This document shows positions 10,064-17,534 of a DNA stretch of 64,000 nt, piece after piece. Both the position numbers and the translations under genes were made by a program. The notes under the pieces are model-generated. The model had not been told where the DNA came from. It did no database searches and saw only the letters and a list, made by a program, of their open reading frames with translations. Numbering within the stretch: the stretch's first letter is position 1; the number at the start of each line of letters is the position of its first letter. This DNA is from Leptospira biflexa serovar Patoc strain 'Patoc 1 (Paris)'. Lineage in GTDB: Bacteria > Spirochaetota > Leptospiria > Leptospirales > Leptospiraceae. The stretch covers positions 1,567,501 through 1,631,500 of the forward strand of contig NC_010602.1 in assembly GCF_000017685.1 (NCBI RefSeq), in the 5' to 3' direction.

Positions 10064-11869
10064 ATGCAAATTGAATTGAAAACCATCATATCTTTGTTCA
10101 CCGTCATTCTTTGTTTGGGTTGCGAAACGGTATCTAAATTTTGGGATCCCGTTGGTTGTGAAGCATCCTATAAAGAAGAGAAATTGGATTTTGATTCCAA
10201 TCAAGAGTTACGTTACTTTACGTCACGTAATCCACGAGTCTCCAATTTATTATTAAGTCCAAATCAAGAACTTTTGTTTAGTAAAGATCCATTGTATTTG
10301 AGTTACTCAATTAGCAATGGGGTCAAATCAATCTTAATTAATTTGAAAACAAAGGAGATTTACCCTCCAATAGAAGGTCGTTATCATATCATTTCTAATG
10401 GTATTTTTTATTCTGAAAATGTAAAAGAGAATACTCTCAGTATATTTCGAATTCCCTATCAGAAGATTTTGAAAATGCCAAATTCTTTTGAACCTTCACA
10501 AATTTATATCTCTGGAAAACTGATTAGAATTAAAGACAATAAGGGATTCGGCGTAATCAATTTGGAAGGGCATTCAATTGTTCTCAATCATTTCGATGAA
10601 ATTCATTTAGGATTATATGAATCGGCACCTATCATTGCTGTGAAAGGGGAAGATAAATACATATATGATCGTGAAGGAAATTTACTCCTCATGATAAGAC
10701 AAAATATGGCTAACGGCGATACCATACGAAACATCAGTAAAAATGGATTTTTATTGTACCAAAAGGATAGTAATTGGGGAGTTTTGGATCAGAATGCAAA
10801 AGTCATTGTATCACCGAAATATGAATCCATTTCCAATTTTTCAGATGGACTTGCGGCAGTTCAGTTGAATGATCAATGGGGATACATTGATGAATCAGGG
10901 AAGGTAGTGGTTCCCATAGAGTATGGCTATGTTTCACCAATTTACAAATCAATTGGACGAAGAAGAACTAAAGACACCAACGAATGCGTTCTGTTTGCAA
11001 GTGATGGAAAAGAAATCATCCGATACCCTAGCAATGAAAATCAAGCTTATGAAAATTGTTCGATTTTTAATACAAGAACATACATTCAGCTCCATACCAA
11101 AACTTTACGTTACTTTGTTAAGTTAGGGAAAGAAAAATGGGTCGAGGTCGATTCAGCAAAAGAAGTAGAGGATATCACTGGAGATTATATCATTTCAAAA
11201 GATGGAAAATACGGAATGATTTCTTTTGATGAACGATTTTTTGTTCCGATAGTGTATGATAAAATTCAATACAATCAAATTTCAAAACAATACGTTTTGT
11301 ATCAGAATGGCAAATCGGCCTTGTATGATGTTGATGGCTTGGCCATCTCTTCCTTTCTCCCGGGCCATGTGTATTCGTGTGATGAAGGCATTTGTTTGGT
11401 TCAAAATCCAAAAACTGGCAAATTTGGATATTTTGAAAGTGGCGGAAAAGAAATCATTTCTATGACTTTGGATTATGCTGAAGGTATTTCGGAGGGACAT
11501 GCCAAAATTTCCAGAGATGGAAAATGGGAATTGATAGACCGCCAAGGAAAACCTGTCTTAAGATTTCCCGACCATCAATTTGGCAGTTTGAGTGGAGGAA
11601 TTTTCTGGCGTAAACAAGGCTCGTTCTATGGGTATCAAAATGAGAAGGGGGATTGGGTTGTAGAACCTATGTTAGATAGCTATGAGTCCATTTCGAATGG
11701 AATAACAATTGTAAGTCAAAATGGAAAATTCGGGTTATTGGGAAATAAAGGAAACTGGATCGTTCCTCCGACTTGGGATCATATTAAAAAAGATCATTTA
11801 AGAGAAAATGCCTATCTCTTTCGCTTAGGAGAAAGAAGTGGAATTGCAATGTTTACAAATTGCGATTAA
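10064..11869 (+). CDS. WG-repeat putative lipoprotein
   Basis: About 601 residues from the ATG at 10064, which gives the signal MQIELKTIISLFTVILCLGC with the lipid-accepting Cys at residue 20. A GGTAGAG sits 11 bases upstream. The frame extends back to 10007, but that would overlap the preceding gene and bury the signal. The body has many WG-type repeats, short beta units with the pattern W-G-[VY]-[IL]-D: SNWGVLDQNAKV, DQWGYIDESGKV, GKYGMISFDE, GKWELIDRQGK, GKFGLLGNKGN. Such repeats form extended beta structures in secreted or surface proteins of many bacteria. Partner or ligand is unknown. It sits 25 bases after the SH3-like lipoprotein, in the same operon. Confidence 0.8.
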   Translation: MQIELKTIISLFTVILCLGCETVSKFWDPVGCEASYKEEKLDFDSNQELRYFTSRNPRVSNLLLSPNQELLFSKDPLYLSYSISNGVKSILINLKTKEIYPPIEGRYHIISNGIFYSENVKENTLSIFRIPYQKILKMPNSFEPSQIYISGKLIRIKDNKGFGVINLEGHSIVLNHFDEIHLGLYESAPIIAVKGEDKYIYDREGNLLLMIRQNMANGDTIRNISKNGFLLYQKDSNWGVLDQNAKVIVSPKYESISNFSDGLAAVQLNDQWGYIDESGKVVVPIEYGYVSPIYKSIGRRRTKDTNECVLFASDGKEIIRYPSNENQAYENCSIFNTRTYIQLHTKTLRYFVKLGKEKWVEVDSAKEVEDITGDYIISKDGKYGMISFDERFFVPIVYDKIQYNQISKQYVLYQNGKSALYDVDGLAISSFLPGHVYSCDEGICLVQNPKTGKFGYFESGGKEIISMTLDYAEGISEGHAKISRDGKWELIDRQGKPVLRFPDHQFGSLSGGIFWRKQGSFYGYQNEKGDWVVEPMLDSYESISNGITIVSQNGKFGLLGNKGNWIVPPTWDHIKKDHLRENAYLFRLGERSGIAMFTNCD

Positions 11870-11871
11870 AC

Positions 11872-12399
11872 ATGCATATGAAATTTTTCTGTCAAATTGA
11901 TAAAACTCTCAGCCATTCGTTCATACTCCTATTCATTTTATTTTCGCAGCTCCATTGTTTGTTTATACCGATTCCCAAAGAAGGGGAGAAGATCAATACG
12001 ACAATTGATTTCCATGTTGGCCAAAAAGTATATATCAATGTTCCTTTAGGTTTCATTCTTCGAGAATCACCAAAAGAAAACAGTCATGCAATTAAATACC
12101 TACAATTTGGAGTCCCTTTTTCCATAAAAAACATACTAACCAAAGAAGAAATATTTGAGGGAAAATATATAGGTTATTGGATGGAAGGAGAAAAAGGTGG
12201 TTGGATCTTTTCACACTTTGTTACTCAAAATCCAAACGAGTCAAATCTTAGAGCAACCTTCAATCGATTATTAAGCGAATTTGAGGAATACAAGAGTTAT
12301 GATGAAACGTTGACAGGCAAAGAAAGTTTTAAACGAAAATCACTTTATGGTTTTTGGTCAAAGGTCTGTAAGCCAATTGAAAGTTCGGATAGTAGATGA
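11872..12399 (+). CDS. Small putative lipoprotein with SH3-like fold, possibly truncated
   Basis: About 175 residues. The start is the ATG at 11872 or 11878, just after the stop of the WG-repeat gene. An N-terminal hydrophobic stretch ends FSQLHC, a lipobox-like site. Residues about 45-115 look like a bacterial SH3 domain (FHVGQKVYINVPLGFILRES ... GGWIFSHFV). It is third in the lipoprotein run and similar in style to the first gene. The reading frame stops at 12399, 38 bases before the tandem repeats. A plausible coding continuation in another frame (KVRIVDENFEPCLKQISKDL) spans that gap, so the gene may have lost its original C-terminus through a frameshift or the repeat insertion. Confidence 0.6.
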   Translation: MHMKFFCQIDKTLSHSFILLFILFSQLHCLFIPIPKEGEKINTTIDFHVGQKVYINVPLGFILRESPKENSHAIKYLQFGVPFSIKNILTKEEIFEGKYIGYWMEGEKGGWIFSHFVTQNPNESNLRATFNRLLSEFEEYKSYDETLTGKESFKRKSLYGFWSKVCKPIESSDSR

Positions 12400-12437
12400 G
12401 AATTTCGAACCTTGTTTAAAACAGATTTCAAAGGACT

Positions 12438-12654
12438 TAAAGGAGGGAATCGCCCTCTCCGCTGCCATCACATCCTGTGATGCCTTTCGCTCCGAGGCAC
12501 GGCTTCGCCTGGTTTTGTTCGTCGCCTCCCATCCAGGCTACGGGACAGAAATGTTCGCTCCCTATGGGTCGTTCACATTTCTGATCACAAAACTGTTCGA
12601 TTCCCGATTTGTTATTGTTAGTTGGAATTGATTTTGGAATTTTTGTTTGGTGCC
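12438..12654. repeat. Tandem repeat unit 1 next to tRNA-Arg
   Basis: First of two direct repeats. It opens with TAAAGGAGGGAATCGCCCTC and closes with the word GATTTTGGAATTTTTGTTTGG then TGCC. The opening AGGAGGGAATCG is identical to the 3' T-arm part of the tRNA-Arg read on this strand. It contains the small hairpin CATCACA-TCC-TGTGATG. It is about 217 bases long, compared with 205 in unit 2; the differences are small internal insertions, for example CGGCTTCGCCTGG. Confidence 0.8.
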
Positions 12655-12859
12655 TAAAGGAGGGAATCGCCCTCTCCGCTGCAATCACATCCTGTGATGC
12701 CTGCGCTCCGAGGCACGGTTTTGTTCGTCGCCTCCCATCCAGGTCGGCTTATCCAAAACATTGCTCCCTATGGGTCGCAAAGTTTTGGCTCACAAAACTG
12801 TTCGATTCCCGATTTGTTATTGTTAGTTGGAATTGATTTTGGAGTTTTTGTTTGGTGCC
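12655..12859. repeat. Tandem repeat unit 2 next to tRNA-Arg
   Basis: Second copy, about 205 bases. The last 57 bases (12802-12858) match 12597-12653 with one mismatch. The junction between units reads TGGTGCC-TAAAGGAGGGAATCG, and the junction with the real tRNA reads TGGTGCC-CCAGGAGGGAATCG. Each unit is thus bounded by a near-copy of the last about 22 bases of the tRNA gene. Several reading frames cross the units but none is credible as protein. Confidence 0.8.
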
Positions 12860-12927
12860 CCAGGAGGGAATCGAACCCCCACTGTCGGTTCCGAAGACCG
12901 ATGTTCTATCCGTTGAACTACCAGGGC
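12853..12927 (-). tRNA. tRNA-Arg (anticodon TCG)
   Basis: Reading the minus strand from 12927, the acceptor GCCCTGG pairs with CTGGGGC and the discriminator is A. The D-arm holds GGTAGTTCAACGGATAGAAC, and the anticodon stem TCGGT/ACCGA carries loop CTTCGGA, so the anticodon is TCG (reads CGA). The T-arm is GGGGGTTCGATTCCC, and CCA is encoded at 12855-12853. The length is 75 with CCA. Its 3' end is partly copied in the tandem repeats downstream. Confidence 0.95.
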
Positions 12928-12946
12928 ATGGTGACAGGATGTATTG

Positions 12947-13795
12947 TCAGGATAGGGGGACCCTGTCTTCGGGCAAATGATTTTTTGGAAAAGTAAAACT
13001 CATCTTAACGATGTATGAAAAGAGTAAAAAGGTCCAAATCACAAGAAGGAAACGTAAAAACAAAAATACATAATAAATCGGTTTTGGTTTTCCAGGGACG
13101 AGGAAAATGGTTAAGTCACTCACTTGGAACAATTGGGATCCTGGGATTTTTTTCCGGATCGCATCAAAGTTTTTACGAAACTCACCCAATCGTTCGGAAG
13201 GGTCCAGGTCAAAATCATTCGTATAACGCAGTGAACCCTCGTCCCCAAAAGCATAAAATCTCGTTTCCCATCCGACAAAATCGAAATGAATGGGGAAAGA
13301 ACCAGGAGGGTTTCGTAGGAAAAAATAGATGGTTCCACCGTCATAAACAAAAGACGGGACTTGGCCTTCTAAACGGATTTTGTTTTTGCTAAATCCATCT
13401 TCATAAAAATCGGACCAATCCCCCCATTGGAAAATTGTCCCTCGATCATCTTTCCACAATAACCCACCCAAATTTCCAAATTGTTCCAAATCTTTCACCC
13501 ATTCGGAATCAGTTTTCAATCCATTGGATATGTTTTCCTTTTGAATGGAATGGTGTCGAAGTGATGTTTTTAAACGGATGCGAAGGTTTCGAATCTCAGC
13601 TTGGTTTGTTTCGATGAGTCGCTTTCGGATTTCAATTTCTTCTTTTTGGAATGGATCAGAGAAAACGACTTCAGTTAAGGTAAATAAAAATTCGGTGAAT
13701 GGATCTTCAGATTCCTTAGTCGTTTCTGCAGAAAGGAAGGATCCTGGGATCAAAAGAAAGACGAGGAACAGAAAAAAATAGATTCTCATCTCCAT
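12947..13795 (-). CDS. Membrane-anchored exported protein, function unknown
   Basis: About 282 residues. The N-terminal signal (IYFFLFLVFLLIPGSFLSAE) is followed by a soluble domain with coiled-coil-like charged residues (about 40-80) and a mixed alpha/beta region. One membrane helix near the C-terminus (FLFLRFLLVIWTFLLFSYIV) leaves a short positively charged tail. The topology is probably a periplasmic domain with the C-terminus anchored in the inner membrane. The frame is open to a TTG at 13807; the ATG at 13795 is taken because it starts directly before the signal, and 13789 is also possible. The HIT gene starts only about 24 bases away on the other strand. I do not recognise the family. 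Confidence 0.65.
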   Translation of the reverse strand: MEMRIYFFLFLVFLLIPGSFLSAETTKESEDPFTEFLFTLTEVVFSDPFQKEEIEIRKRLIETNQAEIRNLRIRLKTSLRHHSIQKENISNGLKTDSEWVKDLEQFGNLGGLLWKDDRGTIFQWGDWSDFYEDGFSKNKIRLEGQVPSFVYDGGTIYFFLRNPPGSFPIHFDFVGWETRFYAFGDEGSLRYTNDFDLDPSERLGEFRKNFDAIRKKIPGSQLFQVSDLTIFLVPGKPKPIYYVFLFLRFLLVIWTFLLFSYIVKMSFTFPKNHLPEDRVPLS

Positions 13796-13818
13796 GAGTA
13801 TCGGCAATTTTGGGACGA

Positions 13819-14178
13819 ATGATGACCTGTCCTATCTGCCAAGCCCACAAAAATCCTTCGGAGATTCTTTTTGAAAATGAATTTTGGATCCTAAGAAAGG
13901 CAAACCAAAACCTGGATGGTTATCTATATTTAGAAATCAAAGGCCACATTGAATCTTGGAACCAATTGACGATGGAACAATTTGAAGCCTATGGCCGAGC
14001 CCTCCACAAAGGAACGGAACTCATTGAGTCGAGTCACCCTGAAAAAATTTATATGACTGCCATCGCGGAACGAGTACCACATCTGCATGTACATTTGATC
14101 CCTCGGTTCAAAGGACAAACGCCTGGCATAGAACACATCGCCCAAGCAACAGGACCAGGTTTTCCGAAGCCTATGTAA
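13819..14178 (+). CDS. HIT-family nucleotide-binding hydrolase
   Basis: About 119 residues, the normal size for a HIT protein. The histidine triad HLHVHLIPR is at about residues 90-98, so it should bind nucleotides and act as a nucleoside phosphate hydrolase or transferase. The N-terminus CPICQAHKNPSE has the CxxC often found in Zn-binding HIT enzymes. The substrate cannot be read. A TTG at 13810 is also in frame, but the ATG at 13819 (or 13822) is preferred. The PPK2-like gene follows 12 bases downstream, so it is probably the first gene of a nucleotide/polyphosphate operon. Confidence 0.85.
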   Translation: MMTCPICQAHKNPSEILFENEFWILRKANQNLDGYLYLEIKGHIESWNQLTMEQFEAYGRALHKGTELIESSHPEKIYMTAIAERVPHLHVHLIPRFKGQTPGIEHIAQATGPGFPKPM

Positions 14179-14189
14179 AAAATGGGTGG

Positions 14190-14978
14190 ATGATTTTTAA
14201 AATCTCGCTACCATTTTGGTTTGTGATTTTAGAAAGACATCCAACAAATCAAAAACCTCGTTCTTCGATCAGTGATCTGGAAAGTTTACAAGAAAGATTT
14301 TTCCTTTTACAAAGAGAGAGTGCGTCACAGAAGATTGCGCATATTTTTGTTTTAGAAGGGTTTGCTTCTTCAGGAAAGGGTTCCATCTTACAATCCTTAA
14401 CCATACGACTTGACCCAAGAAAGTTCAAAGTTTATTCACCTTACGTTGACCAATCGGAAGACAGGGGGTATCCATTTTTATGGAATTTTTGGAAGGTTTT
14501 ACCTCGTTACGGTGAGTTTCTCTTTTATCTCAATACATATTACAGTCGTTTGGCGTATCTTCGCTCTCAGAAAAAAATAAGCATGAGCGAGTATGACCAC
14601 CGATTGTTGTCGATATTAAATACGGAACGTATCCTTTCGAAAGATAAAATCATTGTTCATAAATTTTTCTTTCACCTATCAAAAAAAGAACAAAAGAAAC
14701 GTTTAGAGGAAGCTAAAAAAAAGAAAAAAGATTGGGAACTTTCCCCTTACGACAAAGACCAGGGAGAACATTACAAACGTTACTTTGAAATCTTTGATTC
14801 CATATTAAGTTCTTCTCGAACCATCGATTCTCCTTGGATCGTCATCGCAAGTGACAAAAAGGAAGATTCGCGACTTCTCGTTTTCGAAGCCATCCTGGAA
14901 CGTCTCGAAGAGACCTTACATTACGATTCCAAAACCAATTTACAAAAAATCAACCACGGAATGGAACTCATCCCATGA
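14190..14978 (+). CDS. PPK2-like protein with altered active site (N-terminal half of a split tandem PPK2)
   Basis: A 262-residue member of the polyphosphate kinase 2 fold. The Walker A loop is present (GFASSGKGS, about residues 59-67). The Walker B/catalytic segment that normally reads FDRSWYGR is here FYLNTYYSRLAYL: the Asp and following Arg are gone. The lid segment is also divergent (KKKDWELSPYDKDQGEHYKR). In known class II PPK2 enzymes (polyphosphate:AMP phosphotransferases) two PPK2 domains are fused and the N-terminal one is degenerate. Here the degenerate half is a separate gene whose last four bases overlap the start of the intact half, so the two polypeptides probably pair. It may be structural or regulatory rather than catalytic. 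Confidence 0.8.
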   Translation: MIFKISLPFWFVILERHPTNQKPRSSISDLESLQERFFLLQRESASQKIAHIFVLEGFASSGKGSILQSLTIRLDPRKFKVYSPYVDQSEDRGYPFLWNFWKVLPRYGEFLFYLNTYYSRLAYLRSQKKISMSEYDHRLLSILNTERILSKDKIIVHKFFFHLSKKEQKKRLEEAKKKKKDWELSPYDKDQGEHYKRYFEIFDSILSSSRTIDSPWIVIASDKKEDSRLLVFEAILERLEETLHYDSKTNLQKINHGMELIP

Positions 14979-15715
14979 AACCGAATGTCTTAAGAACTAG
15001 AATCTCAAACTTAAACCAATTGGATCTACACCAATCGCTTTCAAGCGAAGAATATCAAATCCAAATGAAAGAATTAAAAAACAAAATCCGTGAATTAACT
15101 TTTTTGGCAAAAGCCAAAAATAAACCTGTATTGTTTGTCTTTGAAGGATGGGATGCGGCAGGTAAGGGGGGAGCCATTCGTCGACTCACCTCAGAAATTG
15201 ACCCACGTTTATTTGAAGTGCACAATATCTCCGCTCCTAATGAAGAAGAAATCAAACACCATTACCTTTGGAGATTTTGGAACCGAATTCCAAAAAAAGG
15301 TCATATTGGAATCTTTGATCGATCATACTACGGACGCGTGTTAGTGGAACGAGTGGAAGGATTTGCAACGGAATCAGAATGGGTTCGTGCCTATGAAGAG
15401 ATTTTTTTATTTGAAGAACAACTCCAAAGTTTTGGAACCATCATTCTTAAGTTTTGGTTGCATATCAGTTCAGAGGAACAACTCTCCCGATTTGAAATGA
15501 GAAAAAACGATCCACTGAAACGTTGGAAACTCACCGAAGAAGACTGGCGTAACCGTGACAAATGGCATTTGTATGAGGAGGCAGCAAATGAAATGTTCCA
15601 AAAAACTGACTCACCGAAAGCCCCATGGGTTTTGGTGCCTGCCAATGACAAATACCATGCACGGGTAACTGTATTAGAAGCCGTTGTACAAAAGTTAAAA
15701 GAAGAATTGGGATAA
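14975..15715 (+). CDS. ppk2: Polyphosphate kinase 2 (PPK2 family), intact
   Basis: 246 residues. All PPK2 motifs are present: Walker A GWDAAGKGG (about 54-62), Walker B/catalytic IGIFDRSYYGRV (about 110-121) and the lid KNDPLKRWKLTEEDWRNR (about 177-194). It should transfer phosphate between polyphosphate and nucleoside mono- or diphosphates, in the cytoplasm. Class I (NDP) and class II (NMP) activity cannot be told apart from this read. The tandem degenerate partner upstream suggests the class II (polyP:AMP phosphotransferase) type. The start ATGA overlaps the stop of the upstream gene. It belongs to an operon with a HIT protein, which also handles nucleotides. Confidence 0.9.
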   Translation: MKPNVLRTRISNLNQLDLHQSLSSEEYQIQMKELKNKIRELTFLAKAKNKPVLFVFEGWDAAGKGGAIRRLTSEIDPRLFEVHNISAPNEEEIKHHYLWRFWNRIPKKGHIGIFDRSYYGRVLVERVEGFATESEWVRAYEEIFLFEEQLQSFGTIILKFWLHISSEEQLSRFEMRKNDPLKRWKLTEEDWRNRDKWHLYEEAANEMFQKTDSPKAPWVLVPANDKYHARVTVLEAVVQKLKEELG

Positions 15716-15993
15716 AGTTTTCATTGTGAATGAAAGGTTCGTTTTCTCATAAATCGCATTCGATTCACTGATAAAAATTGATCAATCTAAATTTGCATTT
15801 ACTTCATTGCCCCTTTTTTATGGGACCGGGCTACTTTGGGGTTTGCTTCGCTTCCGTCTGACATCAGTCAGACCAAGCCCGCCGTATCCCTCTCGCATTT
15901 CCTATTTCGAGTAATAAAGGCTTTCCGTTGTGGCTTTCGACTCACTTTCATCTTTTGATTTTCTTTCAATTTTCATAATAGTTAACTTGACAA
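15716..15993. other. Intergenic region with GC-rich nested inverted repeat
   Basis: The 306-base gap before the MarR gene is AT-rich except for 15822-15890. There, nested arms GGGA/TCCC and GGGCT (15828-15832)/AGCCC (15876-15880) enclose a perfect seven-base hairpin GTCTGAC-ATCA-GTCAGAC (15856-15873). There is no T-run after it, so it is not a clear terminator. It looks like a dispersed intergenic repeat, similar in style to the hairpins in the repeats at 12438-12859. No gene is seen. Confidence 0.45.
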
Positions 15994-16015
15994 TAGTTTC
16001 CAAGGAAACTAAATT
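15987..16015 (+). promoter_or_regulatory. Promoter and palindromic operator of the MarR gene
   Basis: A -35 TTGACA at 15987-15992 and a -10 TAAATT at 16010-16015 are 17 bases apart. Between and overlapping them is the perfect inverted repeat TAGTTTCC-AA-GGAAACTA (15994-16011). Its size and position fit an autoregulatory MarR operator. The predicted transcription start falls at or next to the ATG at 16022, and no Shine-Dalgarno sequence is seen, so the transcript may be leaderless. Confidence 0.6.
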
Positions 16016-16021
16016 AAAGTT

Positions 16022-16492
16022 ATGGCGAAACAAAAAACATCCGAACCAAGCCAATTAAAATCTCACCTTGGTTATCATTTGCGAGTTGTTTCCAATGCCG
16101 TTTCCCATTCCTTTGCAAAAAAACTAACCAATTGGGATGTGACAGTCGCAGAATGGGTCATCTTACGTGAGATGTATTCATACAAGGAAAATTCATCTCC
16201 GAGCATTGTTGCGGAGTTTACGGGTCTGAGTCGTGGTGCCGTTTCGAAGCTCATCGAACGATTGTTGCAAAAAGGCCTTGTGAGTCGAGAGGAAGCGGCA
16301 ATTGACCGCCGATACCAAGAAATCAAACTCACAAAAGAAGGAAGGAAACTTGTCCCAAAGCTTTCCGAGATTGCCGACGAAAACGACATTTCCTATTTTT
16401 CTGTACTTTCACAAAAAGAAAGGGAAGAGCTTCGCAAGATTCTTTCCAAACTAACAACAGCACACAAGCTCAATTTAACCCCAATCGAATGA
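16022..16492 (+). CDS. MarR-family transcriptional regulator
   Basis: 156 residues, the usual length. The winged helix-turn-helix is in residues about 45-110: recognition segment PSIVAEFTGLSRGAVSKLIERLLQKGLV, and wing DRRYQEIKLTKEGRKLVP with the family D-R-R signature. Helices at both ends form the dimer interface. It likely represses itself and the DUF1398 gene 10 bases downstream through the palindrome at 15994-16011. The inducer is unknown; no redox-sensing Cys is apparent. Confidence 0.9.
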   Translation: MAKQKTSEPSQLKSHLGYHLRVVSNAVSHSFAKKLTNWDVTVAEWVILREMYSYKENSSPSIVAEFTGLSRGAVSKLIERLLQKGLVSREEAAIDRRYQEIKLTKEGRKLVPKLSEIADENDISYFSVLSQKEREELRKILSKLTTAHKLNLTPIE

Positions 16493-16502
16493 GGAATCAA
16501 GT

Positions 16503-16922
16503 ATGGCAAACCTAACAACAAAATTAATAGAAGCTCAAAAATTGGCGATGTCGCTACGTCCGAAGGTAGGTGGATTTCTAGTCCTTGCAGAAGTTTTGAG
16601 ATTAGCGGGTGTTACGAGGAATCGTTGGTCCTTACCTTCTTGCCAGTCGGTTTACCATATGAAGGAAGGATCTGTGGTCCAACAAGGGAACCCAATTGTG
16701 ATGGGAATCCATGAGATCCCAAAATTTGATTCTGAAGGTTTGATCAGAGCACTCCGCACAGACCAAGAAGGCAAAAGTTCATTTCCTGAATTCCTCAAAT
16801 CAGCATGGGAGGCAGGTGTGATCGGTTACGATGTTGATTTCGAGAGTCGTAAGGTTGTTTACTATGGAGTGAATGATGAAAGTTATATGGAAGAATACCC
16901 TGCCGTGAATCTAGAAGTTTGA
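16503..16922 (+). CDS. DUF1398-family protein
   Basis: 139 residues matching the DUF1398 (YbcV-like) family pattern: a Gly/Ser-rich middle, then FPEFLKSAWEAGVIGYDVDF and VVYYGVNDESYMEEYPAV near the C-terminus. The family has no established function. It lies 10 bases behind the MarR gene and is presumably repressed with it, which suggests a response to a small molecule. The stop is adjacent to the convergent gene's stop at 16923. Confidence 0.75.
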   Translation: MANLTTKLIEAQKLAMSLRPKVGGFLVLAEVLRLAGVTRNRWSLPSCQSVYHMKEGSVVQQGNPIVMGIHEIPKFDSEGLIRALRTDQEGKSSFPEFLKSAWEAGVIGYDVDFESRKVVYYGVNDESYMEEYPAVNLEV

Positions 16923-17534
16923 TCATTTATATGGTTTTTGTTTGATCTGAAATGTATAGGTCCGATCACTCGATTGGAGGACTACTTGTGCATAAAATCC
17001 TAAGTCAAGGGACCGAAACTTGGAGCGAAAGATAGAGGCTTCTTCATCAAAAATTTCTTTTCGACAATCGGGTATGAGGGCTTTCCATTTTTCTTTCGAA
17101 ATCGAATGGTATAAAAATCCGTTGGCTTCGGAAGGGATGGTTCTTTCTTCCCAAACAATCGGTTCTGAATAACATAAAATTCCATTCCTCGTTTTGATCC
17201 GAAACTCTGATTTCCATTCGGGACTTGGTACTTTGAGATTGGTTTTCGTTTGGTTTTCGATGAATAAAAAGTAACCTTGGTAAGTGGGATCTTCTTCTCT
17301 CGAAACACTCAAATAGGTCGGATAACCATCAACAATCTGTTTGTCGGATTGAGTTGGATTTTGAAAATTTCCTGGATTTAACGCCTTAAAGCCAATATAA
17401 AAAATAAGGATCACCAAAACCAAATCAATGAAGAGGACAATTTGGCGCCACCTTGTCCTTTTATGTTTGTCACCAATTTGTTTTAAATAGTCCCGGAATT
17501 CTTCGGGGGATCGTGAATGGTAACCTTTTCCCAT
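16923..17534 (-). CDS. Single-pass membrane protein, function unknown
   Basis: 203 residues. A basic N-terminus (about 1-28, KHKRTRWRQ) precedes one membrane helix (IVLFIDLVLVILIFYIGFKAL, about 29-49). A beta-rich C-terminal domain should then lie in the periplasm. It could be an envelope protein anchored by its N-terminus. Its start overlaps the stop of the NAD(P)HX repair gene by one base (TAATG), so it is translated from the same transcript. No family recognised. Confidence 0.7.
   Translation of the reverse strand: MGKGYHSRSPEEFRDYLKQIGDKHKRTRWRQIVLFIDLVLVILIFYIGFKALNPGNFQNPTQSDKQIVDGYPTYLSVSREEDPTYQGYFLFIENQTKTNLKVPSPEWKSEFRIKTRNGILCYSEPIVWEERTIPSEANGFLYHSISKEKWKALIPDCRKEIFDEEASIFRSKFRSLDLGFYAQVVLQSSDRTYTFQIKQKPYK

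Noticed and set aside
12438..12860. CRISPR array
   Set aside because: Only two long units with tRNA-derived ends; no short repeats with spacers and no cas genes in the window.
12347..12996. Several frames across the tRNA-side repeats
   Set aside because: Their sequence comes from the repeat units and the tRNA; the same peptide pieces recur because the DNA is duplicated.
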